Shown: piece by piece, positions 44,401 through 49,935 of the stretch
How positions within the stretch are numbered: position 1 is the stretch's first letter
Layout of the letters: every line of letters starts with the position of its first letter
Source: Bacillota bacterium
GTDB lineage: Bacteria; Bacillota; Clostridia; Christensenellales; SZUA-584
Assembly (NCBI GenBank): GCA_023399095.1
Contig: JAEWQS010000134.1
Span: forward strand, 1-64,000
Length of the DNA: 64,000 nt
Direction of reading: 5' to 3'
Program-made: the position numbers and the translations under genes
The notes under the pieces: generated by a model
The model's input: the letters and a program-made list of their open reading frames with translations, nothing else
The model's database searches: none
Told to the model about the DNA's origin: nothing

Positions 44401-45419
44401 CCGTCTGGTCGATCTCCGCCAAGTGACTGTCCAGCTTCTCCGACAGCAGCATCCCCGCGTATGTCCCTTTCCTGTGGTTCTTGAGGAATGACTTTCTCAG
44501 CATTCCGTATTTCCCGATGGGACACGTCTCCGGTTCGCCCAGTGCCAGGTCGGGTATCAGGTAGTCTCCCTGCTGCGTGTATGTGATCTCCATACTCATC
44601 GCTCCTTTCGTTTTCATCTTTGCTTATATTCTGCTTTAAGCGCTCCGGCTTTGCAAGCCTGTCGCGCTCCTGCCTCTCGATGCTCTTGATGGTGCGCTCA
44701 ATCTGACGAAGCACCATTTCGGATATATCGCTGACTGCTCCGCCCAGCTGCATGACCGTATCGAAGGTATTGAAGTTGAAGATATCCTTGAACAAGTCAT
44801 TGGGTAATGCTTTTATATCCAGCCCCAACCGGCTATATACCATGTAGGAAACGCTGTCGGTCAGAGCCTCTCTGAATACAACGCCTGCGCTCATCTCATC
44901 CAGATCGCCCAGATAACTGCCGTCTTGCATTTTAAAAAGTTCGGTAATATAATCCGCCATATTATCCTGAATGGCATTACGGATAATATCTCTGAGTTGA
45001 CTTTCAAAACCGGTGGTTGTTTCATCTGCATCGCCGAATTGGTGGGACAGCTCTTCAATCACCTGCTCCTGATACACTTTTTCCATTTGCCATAAGTGGA
45101 ACGGCGTATGTTCCAGACTGTGCGTATCCGACACATCGAAGACATGTCTAAGCGTCATTCTGCCCGAGCTGTCATCGATGAGGGCGATTCCCTTCGCGCC
45201 TCGGTTCACCCAGCGGCGCATATGCTTGTTCCAAAACTCAATGGAAGCGCAGGCAGTGGCGTCTGGACGCTGCGCGTAGATGAGAACTTGCTCCTCAAAC
45301 GGATACTTATAGAGGCGGGCAGCGGTTTGCAGAAAATCAGCCCATACCTGTGGATTGTCCGTTATCCGATTAACTGTCTGGCCGATAAGCTCGGATATTC
45401 GTTGCAGTTTGCTTGTCAA
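38442..45419 (-). CDS. Giant DNA methylase-helicase fusion protein
   Basis: 2,325 residues. Order: ArdC-like N-terminus (about 1-250), a Gly/Arg/Asp-rich disordered linker (about 270-390), unknown element-specific domains to about 700, an N6-adenine methylase-like domain (EPACGIGNFF near 841, NVPFGSYG near 905 where N-P-P-F/Y is usual), then an SF2/SNF2 helicase with GHVVGAGKTF near 1529, VDEAHNFKN near 1693 and QREGRIIRQG near 2023, and a coiled-coil tail. Such proteins are typical of large Gram-positive ICEs and may protect or remodel transferred DNA. TTG start with AAAGGAG 9 nt upstream. Preceded by a leader hairpin. Confidence 0.85.
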   Translation of the reverse strand: MTSKLQRISELIGQTVNRITDNPQVWADFLQTAARLYKYPFEEQVLIYAQRPDATACASIEFWNKHMRRWVNRGAKGIALIDDSSGRMTLRHVFDVSDTHSLEHTPFHLWQMEKVYQEQVIEELSHQFGDADETTTGFESQLRDIIRNAIQDNMADYITELFKMQDGSYLGDLDEMSAGVVFREALTDSVSYMVYSRLGLDIKALPNDLFKDIFNFNTFDTVMQLGGAVSDISEMVLRQIERTIKSIERQERDRLAKPERLKQNISKDENERSDEYGDHIHAAGRLPDTRPGTGRTGDVSHREIRNAEKVIPQEPQERDIRGDAAVGEAGQSLGGDRPDGTGASESGYSTDGAGARRDRGTESQRPYEMDGAYEHDQAPGRGSGASGPHLQLALFPTTEEQIEAIEQAEAEKTSAFSISQADIDEVLTKGSGVTDGKYRIYLYFLEPHLLQDKAAFLREEYGIGGRSHALKDADHSWENHDGKGIKLTRGSLLSPDAEILLTWNRVAKRIGELIAVDRYLSDAEKAHLPVYQEKQQAREALRGASEKMTDTRHDAQYWYALGDTVHIGASEYTVIGYDDETVTLSDEKFPLLSKEMPRAEFDRRLRENPLNDGLIARDIVPNVAEETEPAGEKDALEIGTKLTLDGRCFMIDSVDTKWDKVSLRDVTFADAVGFPIFRSESIAFVQYALEHQEPDLPEEQPAQVKLKSIVLDFTQPCIEKHNFRITDDKLGHGGAKTKYGFNIAAIRTLQAIDAENRMATVEEQEILSRYVGWGGIPQAFDAENASWSNEFAELKGLLSEDEYESARSSTLNAHYTSPIVIKAIYQAIENMGFKKGNVLEPACGIGNFFGLVPESMKDSKLYGVELDSITGRIAKQLYQSTRIAVQGYEEANLPDSFFDLAIGNVPFGSYGIADKRYDKNHFLIHDYFFAKTLDKVRPGGIIAFITSKGTLDKRNPAVRKYIAQRADLIGAIRLPNNAFTANAGTQVTSDILFLQKRDHPVETDPNWVHLSQTEDGIPINSYFAVNPDMVLGTMAFDDMMYGNHSETTCVPFEGADLADQLRIAIENIHAELTDYERDELEENETESIPADPNVRNFSFALVDGQVYYRENSRMNKIEVSVTAANRIRGMIELRDCTRRLIEYQLEGYPDDAIQREQQKLNTLYDRFTAQYGLINSRANDMAFSDDSSYCLLCSLEVIDENGELERKADMFTKRTIKPHTVVASVDTASEALAVSLAEKACVDLPYMASLAGLSEEQIEAELKGVIFRDFSNVEPENVPSAFFQAERFPLVTADEYLSGNVRQKLKQVRELVKILPADQAEKIQSNVTALEVVQPQDLAAGEIDVRLGATWLPQEDIQQFVIEFLKPSYYAESRIKVHYSPYTASWSLEGKKADYDGVLANVTYGTDRINAYQIIEQTLNLKDVRIFDKKLDADGKEIRVLNRKETTIAQQKQQQIKDAFREWIWKDHNRRERLVQLYNEKFNSIRPREYDGSHLKFSGINPEITLRPHQVNAIAHILYGGNTLLGHVVGAGKTFEMVAAAMESKRLGLCSKSLFVVPNHLTEQWAAEFLQLYPSANILVATRKDFEKRNRRKFCGRIATGDYDAVIIGHSQFEKIPMSIDRQKATLQEQLDEIVFGIADAKAAKAERFTVKQLEKTKKAIKLKLDKLNDTSRKDDVVTFEELGVDRLFVDEAHNFKNLFLITKMRNVAGLAQTEAQKSSDLFMKCRYLDELTGGRGVVFATGTPISNSMTELYTMQRYLQYETLRSQGLQHFDAWASTFGETVTAIELAPEGTGYRAKTRFARFYNLPELISMFKMVADIQTADMLNLPVPEAEYHNVVIKPSEHQRNMVAELAERAEKVRNGMVDATEDNMLKITNDGRKLALDQRLISDLLPDDEDSKVSACVDNIYRLWEQNRDKRLTQLVFCDLSTPHYDGNFNVYDDTKLKLIGIGVPEDEIAFIHDANTEIRKSELFANVRKGNVRILLGSTFKMGAGTNVQKKLVAEHHLDVPWRPSDIEQREGRIIRQGNGNDQVHIFRYVTENTFDSYMWQTIENKQKFISQIMTSKSPVRSCEDIDETALSYAEVKALATGNPYIKEKMDLDIQVARLKLLKASHLSQRYAMEDNLHKYFPSQIRQTEERICGYEQDIARINEFVLEDDQKFSPMTIGCIQYDKKELAGKALLEACKAKTSPEPAAIGEYRGFTLVLSFDTFSKAFQLTLKNVLSHSIILGSDVFGNISRIDNVLAGLPERVEQCKRGLEDLQRQVEEGKMEVGKPFAQEQELLEKAARLAELDALLNMEKSSSEMLDGEPDQEDEREIDYISR

Positions 45420-45456
45420 TTAATTATTCTCCTTTCTGAAAAATGGGTATAAAAAA

Positions 45457-45474
45457 GACGGCTTGTGTGCCGTC
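45457..45474 (-). terminator. Leader hairpin before the methylase-helicase
   Basis: GACGGC pairs with GCCGTC around a 6-nt loop, followed by TTTTTTATACCC on the minus strand and then AGAAAGGAG, 38 nt before the TTG start. Confidence 0.7.
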
Positions 45475-45555
45475 AACTAATCAATAAAAAATCAATTCAC
45501 ATTAGTATAATGTGTTCTTATTATAGTTACAATCATTTAAACCATCCCTGTGGCT

Positions 45556-46746
45556 TTACCTGATTATAATATCATTTGTATAATATGAATGCTTCCCAAA
45601 CTCATCTTCCCAATACAGTAATGTTGCTTGTTCTGTTTCGTTGATTATTGATTCACCCAATTTGAGGGCTGATCTTGAGGCTTCAACCATGCCTTCTGTT
45701 TTGTTTCGCGTATTTAATTCGGATAGGGCTTCATTGGTGCTTTCAAATGATTTTCTTTGATTTCGTTTTCCCCCAAGCCAACTAGGCATTATTTTCTGCC
45801 ATCCGTTCATGGCTGAAACAATTTCTTTAAGTGATTGTGTTAATTCTTCTACTTGTTTTGGACTGTTTTCAATGCTGTTCCAGAACGTTTGATACCGCTT
45901 AGCCTTTTCAACTAAGTTTGTCGCTAATGTCTTTATAAACGCCGGATTCTCTTGCAGTGTCATTTTAAGTCGTAAGATATCAATTCTTAAATCCAATATC
46001 GACAAAAGAGTCGCCATGTAAGCGTCTGAGTTCTTAAGAGCTAATCCTTCTGTGCTTAAGTTTATATCGATTATCTGAGCTTCATAAAGATAGTGGTATC
46101 TCTCGAAAATCGGGTTCACTTTATCCTCAATCAGTGCCAAACGTATTACCATGTCGTTCGTAAATCTGTTTGAAATATCGTGTTCATTTTCCAATGCCTC
46201 AAGCCTTGAAGCGGCGGAAATAAACTCACCAATAAATGTAGCCTCAGATCTTTGTAGCTTACGGCTGACTTCCTGCTGCATTTTATCGAGCTTTTCATTA
46301 ACAGCTTTAAACTGCTGCAGCACCATGATGGTCGATAACGCTTGAAACGCAAGTAGAGGCGCAGCAACAGGCATGATAGCACCGGCTACCGGGATAAACG
46401 GAGCCTGACTGACAATTCCTCCGGCACCCATAACTGCACTGCCTACACCATTTCCTATCGCCATCAGTGTAGCGGGGTTTGCTGTCGCCATAAACAAGGT
46501 GCCAGAAGTTGCAGTGGCTAGCCCAAAAGCCCCGCCTCCACTGGCGAGCAATGTCGGAATGCACAGTTCTGAAAGAGCCCCGCCGTTTTTTATGTGATAC
46601 CCCTGCGCCATAAAATTTGACTGGAAATTTGCAATAATATTATTTTTAAGGTCGCCGTTAATTGCCATGAGGCCAAACTTTTCACCACTTTCGGGGCATT
46701 CATAAATTCTTGTATAATTTTTGGTATGCTTTCGCTTTTTGAACAT
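45556..46746 (-). CDS. Unknown protein with Gly/Ala-rich hydrophobic stretch and coiled coil
   Basis: 396 residues. Residues about 60-140 form a long small-residue hydrophobic stretch (IAMGNGVGSAV-like, PFIPVAGAIMPVAAPLLAFQAL) able to insert in membranes. It is followed by helical coiled coil (QQFKAVNEKLDKMQQEVSRKLQRSEATF). No signal peptide. No family recognised. The layout recalls pore-forming effectors. More AT-rich than the transfer genes and next to another unknown gene, so probably cargo. AGGGGG precedes the ATG. Confidence 0.6.
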   Translation of the reverse strand: MFKKRKHTKNYTRIYECPESGEKFGLMAINGDLKNNIIANFQSNFMAQGYHIKNGGALSELCIPTLLASGGGAFGLATATSGTLFMATANPATLMAIGNGVGSAVMGAGGIVSQAPFIPVAGAIMPVAAPLLAFQALSTIMVLQQFKAVNEKLDKMQQEVSRKLQRSEATFIGEFISAASRLEALENEHDISNRFTNDMVIRLALIEDKVNPIFERYHYLYEAQIIDINLSTEGLALKNSDAYMATLLSILDLRIDILRLKMTLQENPAFIKTLATNLVEKAKRYQTFWNSIENSPKQVEELTQSLKEIVSAMNGWQKIMPSWLGGKRNQRKSFESTNEALSELNTRNKTEGMVEASRSALKLGESIINETEQATLLYWEDEFGKHSYYTNDIIIR

Positions 46747-46823
46747 AGTTTAACCCCCTAATAGTTAAAACAATTGTAGGTGAATACATATAAGAGACTA
46801 CTAGTGCTCATAAGATTACTGTA

Positions 46824-47765
46824 TCACATAATTTCAATTCTGCAATTTCGTAAAACAAGATTATGATTAATTGTGCATAGCATATCATATAGTTCTTTAC
46901 CCAAAGAAGGATATTTGCAATTTTTAAAAGTATGGTTATTCCACAATTCTTTCGGTTTTAAATTTCCATCGTCATCTTGTTCAACTAAATCTTGAAAATA
47001 ATTAATATTTATGAATTCGCTCCATGTATTATGGTAATATTGTTTTAAGTAGTATTTCAATCGTATTATTGACTGCGAAATATGATAATCTATACTCTTC
47101 CAGTCCGGACTATCAGAGATTCCGTTAAATAATTGAACTAAAGGCAAGTCATCTGAAGTGTCATTTAGATATGTATAAATAGCACATAATAACAAGTCAC
47201 TAAAATCATATTGTCCATAATTAGAACGTTCAGCGTTGAAAAGTGGTAGGCATGGGAAGAAATTTCCCCTTGTCCCGCTTAATTGAGCCAATATTTCAAA
47301 CTGCATTAGTATTGGTCTTGACCATTCTACTTTATTTAAGTTCTCGTCACTAAAAATAACATCAAAATTAAACAGCATTTCTTGATTATAATCACTATTT
47401 TTCCACTCTGTTTTTTCATACTTTATTTTAGTTGTGAATTCTTTGAGAAAAAAAGTAAAAGTGTGTTTCATAGAATTTAATGTGTCACCAAATATTACGT
47501 ATCTACCCTCTTGTTCAGGTAACAAAATCTGTTTTTTGAGATTGTTTTTATTAAAATTGTCGCTTTTATTTTTAATTTCTCCTTTGTTTAGAAAACCCCA
47601 TTTTTCCTTATAGAATTTCATTGCATCTTCTGAAACATCTGTATCGTATTGCTTTTCAAGAGATTCGATATAAGATTCTATATACGCCCTAATACCCGGA
47701 TATCTTTGATTGATATTTTTTGCATAACTTTTATTAAACTCTTTATCGATATTTTTAAATAGCAT
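46824..47765 (-). CDS. Unknown AT-rich cargo protein
   Basis: 313 residues, soluble, rich in Phe, Tyr, Asn and Lys. Segments such as RPILMQFEILAQLSGTRGNFFPCLPLFN and YDFSDLLLCAIYTYLNDTSDDLPLVQLFNG are distinctive, but I recognise no family, motif or catalytic set. Strong AT bias marks it as acquired. It lies 77 nt upstream of the membrane-active-looking 396-residue gene, so the two may form a sensor/effector pair. Confidence 0.6.
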   Translation of the reverse strand: MLFKNIDKEFNKSYAKNINQRYPGIRAYIESYIESLEKQYDTDVSEDAMKFYKEKWGFLNKGEIKNKSDNFNKNNLKKQILLPEQEGRYVIFGDTLNSMKHTFTFFLKEFTTKIKYEKTEWKNSDYNQEMLFNFDVIFSDENLNKVEWSRPILMQFEILAQLSGTRGNFFPCLPLFNAERSNYGQYDFSDLLLCAIYTYLNDTSDDLPLVQLFNGISDSPDWKSIDYHISQSIIRLKYYLKQYYHNTWSEFININYFQDLVEQDDDGNLKPKELWNNHTFKNCKYPSLGKELYDMLCTINHNLVLRNCRIEIM

Positions 47766-47896
47766 AGTAATCCTTCATTATAATCATAAGCCCACAAGAT
47801 ATCATCGCTTATATTTCGACAATTATATCCATATTACCTTTATGATGAAGTGTAGCAGAGCCAGAAAATTGTTGACTCTATTACACTCAAAATCTC

Positions 47897-48160
47897 TTAC
47901 ATCTTAAGCCAATAGCGATTTGAAAGTCTGCCTCCATCATCAGAGTACCGGGGAGCAATATCCAGCATATCCATGCGCTTTAACCGATAAAGGTTTTTTC
48001 TTATTGCAGAGTGCGAAAGGCCGATATTCTTACCGATCTGCTTCACTGATATGGCGATATTGCGTCCATTCGATTTGTCCAATAGATAGCAATATATGAG
48101 CTTTGCGGCTGCAGGAACAGGAAGCCCCGCGCACAGTTTATATCTTGTCAAGTCATTCAT
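47897..48160 (-). CDS. Small winged-helix DNA-binding protein
   Basis: 87 residues. AAKLIYCYLLDKSNGRNIAISVKQIGKNIGLSHSAIRKNLYRLKRMDMLDIAPRYSDDGGRLSNRYWL reads as a winged helix like replication initiator/MarR-type domains. It is probably a regulator. Start at 48160 (MNDLTRYKL) from AAGGAG upstream, overlapping closely with the preceding gene's end; the longer frame would begin inside that gene. Confidence 0.72.
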   Translation of the reverse strand: MNDLTRYKLCAGLPVPAAAKLIYCYLLDKSNGRNIAISVKQIGKNIGLSHSAIRKNLYRLKRMDMLDIAPRYSDDGGRLSNRYWLKM

Positions 48161-48170
48161 TTTCTTCTCC

Positions 48171-48770
48171 TTATCTTTCCGGTTCATGCTGTGTTTTGTT
48201 CTTCTGTTTTTCACGAGCCTGTTTCAACTTCTCCGCTGCCCAGTCGGGCATATATTCGGGTTTCAGTACGCCCAAAATATCCTCCCTGTTCCAGCGTGCT
48301 TCTTTGCCTGTGTAGAGGTTGACCGTATAGACCGCCCGGCCTCTGGCATTTTCATATGCGCCGAAGCCTCCCGTTGCCAAAACCAGCTGCTTAGCGGCGG
48401 TTCGGTATTCAGGAAGAAGGCATTCTGGGCGGATGACGACAACCTTGTTTTCAATGCTTACGGTATTTTCGTTAGGTTTACAATGCTCATGTGTAAAAAG
48501 GCGGATCGGCGTTTCAACACGCTCCGCTTTAACAGCCTCAAGTTGTGCATTAACGCGCGCAATGAATTCGGTCATCATCTCAAAATAGTCCGTGCTGCCA
48601 ACGGCGTTGTCGTACTGATCTATTCCAAAAGGGTTGTCCCATGTGCAATCGCAAACTATGTACGGGTTGTCGGTTTTCGTCTCATCCATCCCAAACAGTA
48701 TTTCTTTGTTGCCTATATAAATGGCGTGCTTGATTTCATATCCATCCACCATACGTCCCACAATATCCAT
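48171..48770 (-). CDS. Unknown element protein, 199 residues
   Basis: Soluble protein beginning MDIVGRMVDGYEIKHAIYIGNKEILFGMD. The C-terminal part (GGFGAYENARGRAVYTVNLYTGKEARWNREDILGVL) resembles a module seen in ArdC/methylase-associated ICE proteins, but I cannot name a family. It ends in H-E-P-E-R, with the last codons feeding the next gene's AAGGAG site. AGGAG lies 8-9 nt before the ATG, downstream of a perfect terminator hairpin. Confidence 0.6.
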   Translation of the reverse strand: MDIVGRMVDGYEIKHAIYIGNKEILFGMDETKTDNPYIVCDCTWDNPFGIDQYDNAVGSTDYFEMMTEFIARVNAQLEAVKAERVETPIRLFTHEHCKPNENTVSIENKVVVIRPECLLPEYRTAAKQLVLATGGFGAYENARGRAVYTVNLYTGKEARWNREDILGVLKPEYMPDWAAEKLKQAREKQKNKTQHEPER

Positions 48771-48798
48771 TTGCTTTTCTCCTATCTGTGATCAGTAA

Positions 48799-48823
48799 AA
48801 AGGGGCGGACGCGCCGCCCCTTT
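48799..48823 (-). terminator. Terminator of the Tad pilus operon
   Basis: A perfect 10-bp stem, AAAGGGGCGG with CCGCCCCTTT and a 5-nt loop, followed by a T-run on the minus strand. It lies after the 28-residue gene and 29 nt before the start of the next gene. Confidence 0.85.
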
Positions 48824-48835
48824 ACCGATCTTCGG

Positions 48836-48922
48836 TCATTTCGATCTGCGTTTTTTGATCTGGAAGTATACAATCGCACCCAGTATAAACACACAAAGCC
48901 CAACCATAATCGCGGTTTTCAT
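48836..48922 (-). CDS. Single-helix membrane microprotein
   Basis: 28 residues: MKTAIMVGLCVFILGAIVYF plus a basic tail (QIKKRRSK), so one membrane helix with the C-terminus inside. GGAGG is 9 nt upstream, inside the end of the HD-GYP gene, and the terminator hairpin follows directly. Role unknown; it may stabilise the pilus assembly complex or regulate the HD-GYP protein. Confidence 0.6.
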   Translation of the reverse strand: MKTAIMVGLCVFILGAIVYFQIKKRRSK

Positions 48923-48926
48923 AAAA

Positions 48927-49457
48927 TTAACCTCCGTTTTCTTCTATAGATATTAAAACCTCAACCCACTCTGGGTCGAATAATATACCGCTGTTCTGCC
49001 ACATAAAGTCCAGCACGGCTTCTTTGCTCCATGCCTTTCGGTAGGCGCGGTCATGACATAGCGCATCATACACATCGGCTACCGCAACTACTCGCCCCGG
49101 AAGGCTGATCCCCAGCGCCTTTTTGCCCATATAGCCGGTTCCATCCCAGCGCTCATGATGTTCTAATGCGGCTGACGCAGCATCGGTTATTTCTTTAACG
49201 TCGGATTCCTTGAGCTTTTCATAGCCGATAACGGTGTGCGTCCGGATGATTTCCCATTCTCCATCCGTAAATGGCGCAGCCTTCTCCAACAACCCCGAAT
49301 GCTGCCGGTCAATGATCTCTTTCCCAACATCGTGCAGGAACCCCGACATAAACCATGAGAATATCTCATTTTCGCTGGCACTTGGATTTTTGCACTGAAT
49401 CAAACGCTTTGTAAGCACCGCAACACCGTTTCGATGCCTCAGATATTCGTCGTTCAT
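48927..49457 (-). CDS. HD-GYP-type phosphodiesterase domain protein
   Basis: 176 residues. Motifs: FLHDVGKEIID (HD), IIRTHTVIGYEKL, ALEHHERWDGTGYMGKKALGISLPGRVVAVADVYDAL. These match HD-GYP enzymes that break down cyclic di-GMP, although the usual GYP reads GYM. It has no receiver or sensor domain. Being the second-last gene of the Tad operon suggests nucleotide control of pilus activity. The ATG follows the prepilin peptidase stop by 13 nt. Confidence 0.78.
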   Translation of the reverse strand: MNDEYLRHRNGVAVLTKRLIQCKNPSASENEIFSWFMSGFLHDVGKEIIDRQHSGLLEKAAPFTDGEWEIIRTHTVIGYEKLKESDVKEITDAASAALEHHERWDGTGYMGKKALGISLPGRVVAVADVYDALCHDRAYRKAWSKEAVLDFMWQNSGILFDPEWVEVLISIEENGG

Positions 49458-49470
49458 TTCACACCTCGTC

Positions 49471-49905
49471 TCATAGATTCATCAAGGCATACAGATAGCC
49501 CGTGAGTATTGCACCAACCGCACCGAAGGTAAGAAACGGCGCAAAAGGTATCCGGCATTTTAATGTTTTTTTCTTTATCAAAGATTGGATTATGAGTACT
49601 GCAAGAGCCGGAACCATCAGTGCAAAAGCAATCACCGCATTTAATAGCCCCAAATAGAGGGTGATCACTATAACCAGCTTAACGTCGCCTGCGCCCATAC
49701 TGCCTCTCAACCATGAAATGAAAAAAGGAATGGCGAAAACCATCCCCGCCGGATATGTCCACCATGTGCCTCCAGCCAGTACGATTAATACCGCGTGCAT
49801 AGTTCCCAGGAATAGCATCAGAATAACCACAAGATTGGAAACAGCGCGGTTTCGCATATCCGTGTAGCTGCACCACATAAGCAGAGCAATAAAAAAAGCA
49901 TCCAT
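49471..49905 (-). CDS. A24-type prepilin peptidase (TadV/CpaA-like)
   Basis: 144 residues, about five membrane helices. The two catalytic aspartates are in WCSYTDMRNR (D) and GSMGAGDVKL (GxGD). It cleaves the short leaders of Flp-type prepilins on the cytosolic side. It has only the short peptidase core, as in TadV. Processes the Flp-like pilin at 53470 and probably the pseudopilins. Confidence 0.85.
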   Translation of the reverse strand: MDAFFIALLMWCSYTDMRNRAVSNLVVILMLFLGTMHAVLIVLAGGTWWTYPAGMVFAIPFFISWLRGSMGAGDVKLVIVITLYLGLLNAVIAFALMVPALAVLIIQSLIKKKTLKCRIPFAPFLTFGAVGAILTGYLYALMNL

Positions 49906-49935
49906 CAGGACGCCATTAATCAGTTCTATAACTCA

